Positions 1-10,819 of a stretch of 64,000 nt of DNA are shown in pieces (position 1 is the first letter of the stretch; the number at the start of each line of letters is the position of its first letter). The translations under genes were made by a program, and so were the position numbers. A model generated the notes under the pieces. That model ran no database searches and had not been told where the DNA came from. It saw nothing but the letters and a program-made list of their open reading frames with translations. The stretch comes from Clavaria fumosa (lineage: Eukaryota; Basidiomycota; Agaricomycetes; Agaricales; Clavariaceae), in NCBI GenBank assembly GCA_951802425.1, contig OX637795.1, positions 3,824,501-3,888,500 of the forward strand. Direction: 5' to 3'.

Positions 1-1489
1 TACAGCCCTCCTCAATGAGGACCACGGCTCAGCCGCGGCGCCTCCACCTCCGCCGCCGCGCAGCGGATCGCTGGGCCCCGGAGCCAACTCCGCAAGCGTT
101 GTGGCCCCACCCCTTCATCCGGCTGACGACGTGGACCCCCCGTGCGTTCCGCGACTGCTGCTCCCAGCTATCGGCCACGCTCGCCGACTGCTAGGGGGAG
201 TTCGAGATCCGTCCCGAAGACGTCCGCGTCGCACTGGCTGCGCCCCTCCCGTTTGGCGCCGCCGGATTCGGCCGGGCCGGGCTGCCTGGGCAGGAACCCG
301 CGGGGGGGCGCGACGGACTGCCCGACCCGCACACGCCGGCGGTCCGGACGGCCTGCGTTCTAGCCCTCCCCGTGCCAGGCTCAATGCCTGCACCGACGCG
401 CCACGCGCCATCGGCGCCGCGCGCATGAGCCGAGCACCGCCCCCCGAGCCGCGGGCTGCGCGCCTTGCAGCGCGAGGCAGACACGTCCATACTGGGCACG
501 GCACCGGGTGGGTCCGCACGCGACACCGCGCACGACATCACTGCACCGGACCCTACAGCCGGGGAAGGCAGCCCTTGTTCGAACGCCCCTCCAGCGGGCA
601 CACCACCGCTTATCAGACTACCATTACATTCGGTCTTAAGCTTGAGTCTTCTAGACAGAGGCGGATATCGAATTCAGTTAGGCCAGGCAATGTCCCTTGC
701 CCTACCCCTACCTCGCCCGTGTCGGGTGCCCTCTTGAGCAGTGCCAGAGCCAGACACTGAGGCCCTCGCAGCTCTGGAGACCTACAGCCCCTATAAAAAG
801 AAAGACCCTTTCGAGGGACCAGACCAACAAAAAAGGCACGATGTGAGGGAGTATACCCGGCGCAACTACATATACTCGCGGATCGGAGAACGGTGGAGAG
901 TCCGTGCAAGGGGAAACTATGGAAGGGAGGGGAAGACGTCCTGACGGACGAGCGTACGGCCCCTCCCGGCCAAGACAACCGCCATCGCCTCGTCTGTCAG
1001 TAACCCCCTTGTCGCCCATAATAGCCTGTTAATCCATGAGGGACCAAAGAGGTACACTTACGCGGATATGGTCAGGATGTGCGTCAGACGAGGGGACACG
1101 GTGTAGACGGCGGCGACGTACGTATTGGGCGGTGGTGGTGAGCTGGACGACGAATGGGTGATAATGGTCTGACGAACGACACTGAACAACTGTACATCTC
1201 ATAGCTGCTTATCGAATATGGAAAGTGGGTCGTTTATCTCAGGGTAAGTAGTGCATAGGGACGATCTCAGGAAGAAGAATATACGTGTGTTTCTGATCTG
1301 CTGTGCTCGAAGGACTCAAATGTGACTCTACCTCTTCTCAGTACTCACAGGACGTCGGACGTGTGCCTCTGCAAAGAGAAAGAAAGCACCCACCCATAGA
1401 TTGATAGATTGCTTGCGAAGTTGTAACGGAGGGGCATCCTAGTTACATGTGCGCGAGGGGGAGGAGGCTGATAACCCAACACACCTTCG
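1..1489 (+). repeat. Dispersed GC-rich repeat, copy at left window edge
   Basis: This stretch reappears in the same orientation at 62567-64000 with about 95% identity by eye and small indels. Position 1 already lies inside the repeat, so its left border is outside the window. Many short overlapping reading frames occur here, but none is convincing and none keeps its frame in the other copy. An AT-rich motif (TATAAAAAG near 792) and the sequence around it recur near 27.6 and 29.5 kb, so part of this unit is a four-copy family. No protein, terminal repeat or target duplication is visible. Confidence 0.8.
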
Positions 1490-1573
1490 GCGAACCCTGA
1501 CCCCGATATGCGCGTCGAACAACCCGAGCAGCAGCAACTGACGACCGAAGAAGTGCTGGCGGGGTGTCGGGCA

Positions 1574-1710
1574 CATCAGCAAAACAGCTCGGCTAAATGT
1601 AAGTATGGACAGGTATGGACTGGTGTGTAACACCCCAGGTTGTCTTGGGGTGTTACATACCAGTCCATACCTCTCTATACCGACAACTTAGCCGAGCTGT
1701 TTTGCTGATG
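1574..1710. mobile_element. Foldback MITE-like hairpin, 137 bp
   Basis: The ends are perfect 23-bp inverted repeats (CATCAGCAAAACAGCTCGG and its complement, plus 4 more bp). Inside, a second 25-bp inverted pair with one mismatch flanks a loop of about 7 nt, so nearly the whole element can fold on itself. There is no coding capacity. No clear target duplication is visible, so the class is unknown. Confidence 0.6.
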
Positions 1711-1835
1711 CATACCGCATCCGGATTCGAAGCCAGAAAAATCGTTCATCTTCCTGAGCGCATTTAGTGGAAGGGTGGCATCCAAAACAACATTTTCGCT
1801 ATCAACAAACACATATATCTTTGCACATGGTATTA

Positions 1836-2356
1836 TCAATCTAGTCCCTCGCTTGAAAACGACACCACCTCCTTGCCTTTTCCTTTGTCCCCCGTGCTCC
1901 TTGGGTACTCTAACCCATCTCCAATGGACCCGCTAGATGTTCCGGCTATCCCAAGGTCACCATCGGTTAGACTCGATGGCGTTGTGCCAAACTTCCAGTC
2001 AAACTTCCATTTTGTGCTGGATGCTTCTTGTGGGGAATCTGATTCGATACACCATTCTGGCCAGGCAGTGTGGTCCCACTGCATGTTCGAATGATCCCAT
2101 CCACGGTCGATATGCCGGTACGTGGCCATTGTTTCCACATCTCGCCGACGAGGAAAGATGTGGTCGATGATTCGGCTGAGGGCGCCTTTGGGTCGCTGTG
2201 CCGGTGCCACGGCAGTTGCAACTGCGAAAGGAGCTTGAATGTCACGAAGAACCCCGTCAGCTGGATCACTGAAGCTCGCAGGATAGACTCACCATCACAT
2301 TTTTGTTCCTCGTTGAGACTCTCAGCACCTTCTTGACCCAGAACACTTTTATTCAA
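1836..2356 (-). CDS. Hypothetical exon(s), unknown function
   Basis: Two overlapping minus-strand frames (1836-2210, open upstream to about 2277, and 1967-2356) encode hydrophilic protein. The first contains a tryptophan-rich stretch (WDHSNMQWDHTAWPEW) and ends in a Ser/Gly/Lys-rich tail. I recognise no family. It follows the end of the neighbouring minus-strand gene by about 150 bp and could be its 3' exon or a separate small gene. The intron structure is not resolved, because the only GT-AG pair I see between the two frames would give a 24-nt intron, which is too short. Confidence 0.3.
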
Positions 2357-2512
2357 TAATTTGAGCTTTGGAGACTCAAAAATCCGAAGTGGAATCCTTG
2401 TGCGGACGTTGGGAAGACAATGCTAAATTACAACATCAGTCATATGCTGCGTCGACGGGAATCGGATCTTACCGCAATCACTACATTTATTCCTCGAACC
2501 TTTGCTTTGGAT

Positions 2513-4203
2513 TCAACTAGCATCCATGACTGTATCTGGTGCACATAAACGAACGAGAGCGGCGGCGAATTCTATGTGAATTTTGATGTGAGAAAGATAA
2601 AATAGATATCGGAAGGCATGTACTTCGACTTGGTTAATTTCCACTGCCATTACATACTCGGCTTTGATATCTCGCTTGTGGAATTGGTGTTCACCTTTAG
2701 GCCAGCGACAGATCCTGACATTTGAAGTGCGGAAGCTCGAATTATCGTTGTTCCAGTTATCAGCGTTGTGTTCCCAAACCACTATCCAGCGCGGTGCAAC
2801 CTGCGGTGGAGCCATCCTGAGATAAAATAGAGCTGGAGGAACAAGACATACTCCTTCTGCAGCGGCCTCTATTGCAGATGACCCTCCCTGTTCAGCTGAG
2901 AAATCCATTGTTGCCACCAAGCCGAGTTTACCACCAAGTTTGCCCGACCAAGTTCTCCCAGAAATAAACTTCATCTTGAAGTCAGGTTCCGTGTATGCGG
3001 TCAACGGTATGCTAATCGCTTGTTAGGTAGAGATTTTTGAATAGGAAGAATGCTTACATATGTTCGGTCCACAGATATTTCTGTCCATGGGCCAAAAATC
3101 CCACCGAGCCTATCGCAGAATCCACCTCAAAGGATGTGGTGCTTCTTGTCACAAGACAAATATGGGCTCTTACAGCTGGTCCATCCACACCTACTAATTT
3201 GTCCCAATTTGAATTTGGTTCGGGGTAGAACTAGAAGGACATTTGTCACATTCATTATTTGACCATTGCTAAAAGAGGTGGGGAACAAACCTTGGCATTT
3301 ATTACATCAGCAAAATCATGGCCCTGTCATACCACTTTGTGGTATAGAGAAGTATAAAATGGTATAAAATGGTATAAAATGGTATAACCAAGTATAAACC
3401 AGGTTATAACCAGTTTAAGTGTGGTACATACCAGGCTAGGTGTTAAAACTGGTTAAGATTGGTATGACAGTATATACTTTGTTTTACCACCCCAATTATT
3501 CTCCTGATGTAGAACCTTCAGACAATCCCTCTTGTCCTGGTCATCTACCAAAATGCCTAGCTGAATTTCTGATTTGTGAGTAATTTCCTCATCGGTGTTT
3601 GTGCTTCCTTGAGGCGGAGGCACAGGCTTGTCATCATCATCCTCTATTTCATTGTCCTCATGTTCATCTGTGCTATGTGAGCCAATGCCTCTACGCCGAT
3701 AGTGCTTTTTATGGCTCTGGGAGTTCTGGCTGGCACCTGTATTCTGGTCAGTGCCAGAGGGTGGTGCCCCAGAAGAACTTCCATGATTGTCAGTAGAGGA
3801 CATGCTGACATATGTCTTGCAATCTCTGCAAACAATGATATTATTATTAATATAAATGGAAGATCCAAAACCCTCACTTGAAATTAATGGAGGGAATGTC
3901 AACCAGAGGCCGTATGATTACAGGGAAGCCTGAGACATTTGCCAGCTCATCAGCTTGGTGAATGAGCTTTGCTGACATCTCTCCAAAGATTGCTAGTGCT
4001 TCTGACTCAATGGAAAGCATCATAGCCACTGGGCCCCAGCAACCTTGTTTGCGAAGTTTGACCAGGCAAGCATGATCAAAATGGGTATCAATCAATCCAT
4101 GCATCTGCCAGAGTGGGGTCATACACTGAAACAATACAACCCCCAGAATTCCACTGAGTGTCCAGGAGGGAGCAATCCTTAATGCTTGTTGCCACCAATT
4201 TCC
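2513..4203 (-). pseudogene. Multi-exon hypothetical gene broken by a MITE
   Basis: Exons at 4202-3878, 3825-3471, 3323-3291, 3230-3058 and 3011-2513 (minus strand) are separated by introns 3826-3877, 3231-3290 and 3012-3057. All three introns are GT-AG, 46-60 nt long, and phase-compatible. The MITE-like element at 3324-3470 sits between two in-frame segments: removing its 147 bp leaves the frame unchanged, but with it present the frame meets a stop within six codons. The first exon is hydrophobic and helical. The second holds a basic then acidic low-complexity stretch (HKKHYRRR, then EDDDD). The last two form a well-behaved globular region with many Trp and Phe. I do not recognise the family. 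It lies directly after the NLR gene on the same strand, but the junction intron (4203-4266) is out of phase with the NLR exon, so I treat it as separate. Confidence 0.5.
3324..3470. mobile_element. MITE-like element with 11-bp TIRs
   Basis: The ends are CTGTCATACCA and its exact complement. The interior holds a 10-bp tandem repeat (GGTATAAAAT, three copies, 3351-3388) and further TATAACC-type units. It has no coding capacity. It interrupts an exon of the flanking minus-strand gene. A clear target duplication is not visible, so the superfamily is uncertain. Confidence 0.6.
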
Positions 4204-4262
4204 TGCAGAGACAGATTTAATCAAACTTGAAATAATATAATTGGGTTTCCTGATCAGTAATC

Positions 4263-5301
4263 TCACCTTTTTGTGGTGCCAGATACTTGTGGCCTGCAGA
4301 TCACATAGGCAGCTGAGGCTGCCTCCTCTTCATATGTCATTCCTGGGTCTAATGCAAACTCTGCTGTGTAATCTATGGCTGGTGTGATAGCCACAGCTTT
4401 TGGGTTGACAGGCACAGTCTGGGTGACTGATGTATCCACATCTCCACCCTCACTTTTGGAATCAACAAGCTTATTTCCAGCTGAAGATTGAGAAGAATGG
4501 TTCCAGGTAGCATTCAGATATGAATACAGAGCAGTGAACCTGAGGACAACTATGTGTCCCTGAGAAGTGATCACTGCCACAGCATCAGTGATGGAGTCAT
4601 ACATTTTCCGATAAGCCACAGGAAGCCAGCAAAGTTTGGGTTGTGTGAGGGCATTGGATAGCCATCCATTTTCAATGATATATGGCCATGACTTTCCACA
4701 ATTTGAATCATTGTGAATGTGGTCAAGAGCACCAGTGACTGCATCCCACAATCTTACAGTCTTGTCATCAGACCCTGAGACTATCCTTGTGCCATCTGGA
4801 GAGAATGACACTGATGTGACCCAATCAGAATGGCCCTTGAGTTTTTGTAAATGAGCACCAGTGACTACATCCCACAGTCTCACAGTCTTGTCCCAAGACC
4901 CTGAGACTATCCTTGTGCCATCTGGAGAGAATGACACTGATGTGATTGAGTTGGAATGGCCCTTGAGTGTTTGTAAATGAGCACCAGTGACTGTATCCCA
5001 CAGTCTCACAGTCTGGTCCCAAGACCCTGAGACTATCCTTGTGCCATCTGGAGAGAATGACAATGATGTGATACGATTAGAATGGCCCTTGAGTGTTTGT
5101 AAATGAGCACCAGTGACTGCATCCCACAATCTCACTGTCTCATCATAAGACCCTGAGACTATCCTCATGCCATCTGGAGAGAATAACATTGATGTGATAC
5201 AATTAGAATGGCCCTTGAGTGTTTGTAAATGAGCACCAGTGACTGCATCCCACAGTATCAAAGTCTGGTCCCAGGACCCTGAGACAATCCTTGTGCCATA
5301 T
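4263..5301 (-). pseudogene. NLR gene, 3' segment: WD repeats 10-14 and C-terminal tail
   Basis: This frame starts inside WD repeat 10, immediately beside the LTR of element A at 5302. It encodes four further complete WD repeats of 42 residues, each with the GHS...SFSPDGTRIVSGS...TVRLWD pattern, and then a non-repeat tail of about 155 residues. In the tail, the stretch NGWLS...LCWLPVAYRK...HIVVLRF resembles the end of other fungal NACHT-WD40 proteins. The coding sequence continues in phase from 12100-13382 once element A and one copy of CATAT are discounted. The repeats differ mainly at a few positions after GHS (NCITS, NRITS, NSITS, DWVTS), the pattern expected of a ligand-selective WD40 surface. 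It is a fragment because the transposons separate it from its NACHT part. Confidence 0.85.
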
Positions 5302-5589
5302 TGTTAGGATTGCTTACCTAAGCCATCCCAAAAGGAGGTGTTGTGGAGAAATTAGAGAAGATTGTTGGAAGGTCACATGACCTGTGGTGGAGGATTACAT
5401 AATCGGGAGATCACATGACTTGGGCCTGGGCGCATCACATAATCCGAGAGGTCCGAGCGTGGGAACGCCGGCAAATGCCGAAGCGTTCGCTATATATACT
5501 ACGTCTTTTCCATTCTTGTACCCTTTTCCCCTTATCTTAGTATTGTCGTCATGACCTTACGCTTAAGTTGTGTGAGACCCAGTCTGATA
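5302..5589 (+). repeat. 5' LTR of element A copy 1
   Basis: It starts TGTTAGGATTGC and ends CAGTCTGATA. It contains three TCA(C/T)(A/G)TGA-type palindromic sites, a TATA box at 5491-5498, and the predicted RNA start near 5534. U3 is then about 232 nt and R-U5 about 56 nt. Confidence 0.95.
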
Positions 5590-5601
5590 TAATACTAAGA
5601 T
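5491..5601 (+). promoter_or_regulatory. TATA box, predicted RNA start and self-complementary primer site of element A
   Basis: A TATATATA box at 5491-5498 is followed 36-43 nt downstream by ATCTTAGTATT (5534-5544). The expected primer-binding position, one base after the LTR end, reads AATACTAAGAT (5591-5601), its exact reverse complement over 11 nt. This is the arrangement known from Tf1-type elements, where the RNA 5' end itself primes reverse transcription. The same pair occurs in copy 2 (primer site 49508-49518). Confidence 0.75.
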
Positions 5602-6119
5602 CCGCCTGTCCGCCCTAGCCCCGTGTCCTAACCCGGCTAGCCTGGACCCTTAATTTCAAACTGTGACACGTTGTCACAGCTCAGCCCCTATCATCCTCTT
5701 CTCCTTTACCCTGCCTGCGGTGTGTAACAGAACCACGCGAAATTTTTACTGTGTGTAGATACACGTGACCAGACCAGGAGGAAGTCAACTGTGACCCTCC
5801 CCAAGTGATACCGAGTGCCCAAGGCCCGGAACTTTGTTTTACAGCTACGTACCAGTGAATCGTGTAGTGTACAGGGCGAGGAAAGGCCCCTACATAGTCT
5901 TTCTGCAGTTTCCTGGTCCAGTGGACAGGGCCCTTGCTCTGTGACCATTGTCAGAAGGGTGCATGGGCAACTCATTAGGAGTTGTGGAGCGACCACCTGG
6001 GACACCATTTGGGCCCCACGCTACCAATAGTTTCATAGAATAAGAGTTCTATAGGTACATAAGTACACAGAAGAGCAGCCTAAGAGGACAGGACTGTTAA
6101 GAGATCGAAGAAATCCTGA
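5590..6119 (+). other. Element A untranslated leader with hairpin
   Basis: There is no coding sequence here. An inverted repeat CTGTGACA-cgt-TGTCACAG (5661-5679) forms an 8-bp stem and is conserved in copy 2 (about 49431-49449). A short direct repeat around 'gcccaaggcccggaact' occurs twice (about 5816 and 6121), close to the gag start. Confidence 0.6.
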
Positions 6120-6775
6120 GTGCCGAAGGCCCGGAATTTTATTTTACAGTGCTACAGAATGCTGGACCTAGCTGTTGCCCCCTTTGATGGGCAGAAAAGG
6201 AACTTCTGTACATTCCTCCGATCCCTTCGCCTCCTGTTTATGGCGAACCCGACTGTCTATGCTGTGGACCTGGTGAAGGTCCTTTTTGCTCTGAGCAAAA
6301 TTACTGGAGAAGGATTTGCTGCAGAGTGGGCGAATATGAAGGCGGAAGAGATCCTGGGTAGTGGCAAGGCCAGAACCTGGGCAGAGTTTGTGGAGGAGAT
6401 GAAGTGTGCATTCAATGACCCAAATGACCATGCGACTGCCCTTGCCAATATTGCAGGGCTGAAACAGGGTGCCATGACAGCACCAGAGTTCTTCGCGAAA
6501 TTCGAGACGCTGTTCCGACAGGCGAAGTTGAGTGCAGAGAAGGACTCAGGAATCCTAGTCCATTGGCTGGAGTTGAACCTGAGTAGGAGGTTGGTGGAGA
6601 GAATCTATGGTGTCTCCCCGATGCCAGAGACATATGGAGAATGGAAGGTGCTGGCTGAGAGGCTTGATGCCCAGCAAAGGTGACTGGATGGGATACTCAC
6701 GGAACGGACACCGCAACCCACTGTGACCCCCACACGACCCACCACGACCCTACCATGACCTGCCGTGACCATTTC
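6120..6775 (+). pseudogene. gag: gag of element A copy 1 (capsid part), truncated
   Basis: This encodes a capsid-type Gag of about 185 residues, closely matching the intact 213-codon gag of copy 2 (39104-39745), with motifs PFDGQKRNF, WADMKAEE-like and SPMPETYGEWK. The first residues of the intact gag are replaced by unrelated sequence, and the frame ends at a TGA (6681-6683) where copy 2 has CGA. Gag packages the RNA into virus-like particles. This frame has no zinc knuckle; the knuckle is encoded in the next frame. Confidence 0.85.
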
Positions 6776-8646
6776 GCGACCTCTTGTGACCCCTCTGCTG
6801 TGTACTCCAGACGTGGCCATGGCCCGAGGATGGGCCCCTGCTGATGAGAGATGTTGTTTCCAATGCCACCAGACTGGCCATGCTGTCCATTTCTGCCCCC
6901 TGCCTGACACGTGTCTGCAGGTCCCAAGGGCCCAAACCTGGGCAGCACCATGTGCCCCCCAAATGGCGGAGGGATATGAGAAAGAGATTGCATGGCTCTG
7001 AGCCTGCATAGAGCTGTGTGAGAGAGAGAGGAGGACTCCCACTGGGGAGAAGAAGTGTGCCAGCCCCCTTTCCGTCCCTGTGCCTGCTGCAAGTATACCC
7101 CGATATACTATCTTGCAGCGGAGACATACCCGAATTGGGGCTGAGGTGAAGGAGGAAGTGAGACTGGCAGAGCGCCTAACCAGAGTGCGGCCAGAAGTGC
7201 AGAAACATGTGCCACAAGAGCTAGCCATCCAGGTGCACTTGGAGGCTTTCAGCACTGGCAAAGGGACCACAATGAAGGCCCTTGTTGACTCAGGGTGCAC
7301 CAACTGCTTCATGGATTTGGAGTGGGTGAAAGGAGTGGGACTGGAGCCATCTCTCCTGCTGAACCCAATCACCATGTATAATGTGGATGGGACACAGAAC
7401 AGGAATGGAAAGGTCCGGTATGGGATAGAGGTGCTGGTGAGAGTTGGTGACCACCAGGAGCGGATCCACTTTCTGCTGGGAAAGACCCAGTCCCACAAGG
7501 TCATCCTTGGGCATGACTGGCTCAAGCGGCATAACCCGGATATTGACTGGCAGAAGGCAGAGCTGAGCCTTACCCGCTGCCGGCCACAGTGTTCCCCATC
7601 CCCTCAAGCCCCTGCACCCCTGAAAATGAGTACCCTCGCATCCACAAGTATTCTGGACACCCGTTTTCCCAACTCTGGCCCTACCCCTGATTGGCCCAGC
7701 TGCTACCCTTTGGTGTTTAGTGAAGCGAAGTGGGATGAACTTCCCCGCTCCCGACCAGACTTCAATATTAAGATTGAGTTCAAAAAGGACCCTGAGCACC
7801 TCTCTTCCAAGCTGTATTCTTTGACACGGCAGGAGATGGTGGAGATGAACCGTTGGGTGGATGAGCAGCTTGCTTCTGGACAAATCTGGCCCTCGAAATC
7901 CCCATATGCCAGCCCCTTCTTCTTCAAACATGAGAAGGACAAGCTGTGGCTGATCATCGACTACTCGAGGCTGAATGCACACCTGATCAAGGACAAGTAG
8001 CCCCCTTTCCATCCCTGTGCCTGCTGCAAGTATACCCCAATATACTATCTTGCAGCGGAGACATACCCGAATTGGAGCTGAGGTGAAGGAGGAAGTGAGA
8101 CTGGCAGAGCGCCTAACCAGAGTGCGGCCAGAAGTGTGGAAACATGTGCCACGAGAGCTAGCCATCCAGGTGCACTTGGAGGCTTTCAGCACTGGCAAAG
8201 GGACCACAATGAAGGCCCTTGTCAACTCAGGGTGCACCAACTGCTTCATGGATTTGGAGTGGGCAAAAGGAGTGGGACTGGAGCCATCTCTCCTGCTGAA
8301 CCCAATCACCATGTATAATGTGGATGGGACACAGAACAGGAATGGAAAGGTCCGGTATGGGATAGAGGTGCTGGTGAGAGTTGGTGACCACCAGGAGCGG
8401 ATCCACTTTCTGCTGGGAAAGACCTAGTCCCACAAGGTCATCCTTGGGCATGACTGGCTCAAGCAGCATAACCCGGATATCGACTGGCAGAAGGCAGAGC
8501 TGAGCCTTACCCGCTGCCCCCCACAGTGTTCCCCATCCCCTCGAGCCCCTGCACCCCTGAAAACGAGTACCCTCACATCCACGAGTATTCTGGACACCCG
8601 TTTTCCCAACTCTGGCCCTACCCCCGATTGGCCCAGCCGCTACCCT
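6776..8646 (+). pseudogene. pol: Nucleocapsid knuckle, protease and start of RT, tandemly duplicated
   Basis: The first part holds a CCHC zinc knuckle (CFQCHQTGHAVHFC near 6855-6896), then a retropepsin-like domain with LVDSGCTNC (residues after 7290) and the start of RT up to NAHLIKDK, where a TAG follows. About 937 bp then repeat: protease appears again at 8017-8427, now with DSG changed to NSG, and ends at a CAG-to-TAG stop. Several Arg codons of copy 2 are Trp, Gln or Cys here, all explained by CpG transitions. It cannot produce a working polyprotein. Confidence 0.85.
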
Positions 8647-8935
8647 TTGGTGTTTAGTGAAGCAAAGTGGGATGAACTTCCCCGCTCCCGACCAGACTTC
8701 GATATTAAGATCGAGTTCAAAAAGGACCCTGAGCACCTCTCCTCCAAGCTGTATTCTTTGACACGGCAGGAGATGGTGGAGATGAACCGTTGGGTGGATG
8801 AGCAGCTTGCTTCTGGACGAATCCGGCCCTCGAAATCCCCGTATGCCAGCCCCTTCTTCTTCAAACATGAGAAGGACAAACTGCGGCCAATCATCGACTA
8901 CTCGAGGCTGAATGCACACCTGATCAAGGACAAGT
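7062..8935 (+). repeat. 937-bp tandem duplication inside pol
   Basis: Sequence from about 7062 to 7998 is repeated at about 7999-8935, about 97% identical by eye. The junction (near 8000) joins the RT sequence for NAHLIKDK to the region upstream of protease. The intact copy 2 has one copy. Confidence 0.9.
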
Positions 8936-10176
8936 ACCCCCTCCCCCGCATCCGAGACACAGTGGATGTGCTTAAAGGAGCGTGGATCTACTCTAAGATT
9001 GATGCAAAGGGAGGTTTCCCATCTATGCAGGTCTGGCCCAAGCACCAGCACTGCTGCACCTTCCTGACACCCCGTGGACTCTTTGAACCAGCTGTCATGT
9101 GGTTTGGACTGCAGAATGCCCCTGCTACCTTCCAACGCTTCATGAATCATGTGTTGAGGGAGGAGATTGCAGGAGGACATGTGAGGGCCTATGTGGATGA
9201 TGTCATTGTGTTTGCAGAGGACTTGGCTACACACTGGTACTGGATGGATCAGGTCTTGAGGAAGTTTGGAGAGAATGGGTTGTGTCTCAAACTCAGTAAA
9301 TGCGAGTTTGAGAAGAGTGAGATCATCTTCCTGGGGATGAAGATCTCCCACAACAGACTAGAGCATGATCCGGCCAAGGGTGCGGCAGTCCGAGATTGGC
9401 CATGTCCTAAGAATGTGAAGGATGTCCAGAGGTTCAATGGGATGCTGAACTACCTCCGCCGGCACATCCCGAATCTTTCTGCCCAGGCAAAGCCACTCTT
9501 CCGGCTGACTGGGAATGTTCCATGGAAATGGGAGGAGGAGGAGGAAGCAGCCTTCCAAGATCTCCGCCAGGCACTCGTATTGGCCCCAGTCTTGGCTCTG
9601 CCTCAGGACAAAGGGAGATGGAAGGTAGAGACAGATGCGAGCAACCTGGCAACTGGTGGAGTGCTCTCGCAGCAGCAGATGGATGGAACCTGGAGAGTTG
9701 TTGACTATATCTCCAAGGCCCTCACTGCAGCTGAGAAGAACTACAATGTGTACGACAAGGAGTTCTTGGCTGTGATTCGGGCACTTCGTGAGTGGCGAGC
9801 ATACCTCATTGGAGCAGAGGAGACGATCGAGATCTGGACAGACCATGCAAACCTCCAGTACTTCCGGAAGCCCCAGAAGTTGAAGCCGAGGCAGGTTCGT
9901 TGGGTTGGGGAGCTCCAGTGCTTTGACATCGAGATCAAGTATCGCACTGGCAAGTCAAACACAAAGGCAGACGCACTCTCCTGGAGACCAGACTATGGAG
10001 AGATGGTGGAGGAGGATGCACCGGTGCAGGTTTTCCCGGAAATGGAAGTCTGTGTGTCTTTCACATCAGAAATGGAGATGCTACTCCAGAAAAATAGCGC
10101 GGTACACATACAGAAGCCAGAGGAGCTTGATATGAGTGGACACGAGATCGTGCTGGACTCTGGCGAAAGGGGATAG
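8647..10176 (+). pseudogene. pol: Reverse transcriptase and RNase H of element A copy 1
   Basis: This is a 509-codon open stretch. RT motifs include PIIDYSRLNAHL, the catalytic YVDDV (near 9190) and FLGMKIS. RNase H follows with ETDASNLATGG and TDHANLQYF. The catalytic residues are preserved, but the frame is lost near 10130, where one base is missing relative to copy 2 (LDMSG instead of LDDEW). It is therefore disconnected from integrase. Confidence 0.9.
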
Positions 10177-10819
10177 TCACTTGGGTCCCCCTAGGAGCTC
10201 GTGAGGCCGTCCTCAAGTTTGAGCATGACCTCCCTGCTGCTGGACACCCTGGGCCCTGGAAGTTGAGAGCGGCACTAGTGAAGGGTTATTGGTGGCCGGA
10301 CATGGTGAAAGATGCAGATCAGTATGCCCAGGGGTGTGAGACCTGCCAGCGGACGAAGCCTGACTGTACCAAGCGTGCTGCCCCACTGCACCCCCACCCT
10401 GTTCCTGATGGTCCCTGGTCAGTGATCTCATGGGACATAGTCGGTCCACTCCCCCTCTCCCATGGACATAATGCCATCCTTGTCATCGTTGACAAGTTCA
10501 CAAAACGGACACTGCTCAAGGCAATCGGACTTGACCTCACAGGACTTGGAGCAGCACGTCTCCTCTGGGATTGAGTGTTTCATGACCATGGAGTCCCTCA
10601 TAAGGTCGTGAGTGACCAAGGCTCCCAGTTTGTGTCTCGGTTCATGAAGGAGTTCTACTCTATGATCCGAGTAAAGGCAAACCCAAGTATGGCCTTCCAC
10701 CCACAGACTGATGGACAGACAGAGCAGGCGAATCAGGAGATGGAGATCTATCTCTGGGCCTATGTGGACCACCTCCAGGACGATTGGGCTGAGTGGTTGT
10801 TGACTGCTGAGTTTGCTCT
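10177..10819 (+). pseudogene. pol: Integrase, N-terminal and catalytic part, element A copy 1
   Basis: It encodes the HHCC zinc-binding region (GYWWPDMVKDADQYAQGCETC), the first catalytic Asp (SWDIVGPLP), then SDQGSQF (Asp retained, neighbouring Arg changed to Gln) and QTDGQTEQANQE with the catalytic Glu. A CGA-to-TGA stop lies at 10572-10574. The frame is cut at 10819 by a solo LTR and resumes at 11116. Confidence 0.85.

Noticed and set aside
101..978. Several long overlapping frames on both strands in the left repeat
   Set aside because: GC-rich sequence favours open frames; none is kept in the second copy at 62.6 kb and none has a recognisable domain.
3453..5301. The gene downstream of the WD40 segment as additional exons of the NLR
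   Set aside because: The intron at 4203-4266 joins the two in the wrong phase, and no alternative splice site repairs it.
6605..8312. Long minus-strand frames opposite element A gag and pol
   Set aside because: They are shadows of the real plus-strand frames, repeated opposite copy 2 and without domains.
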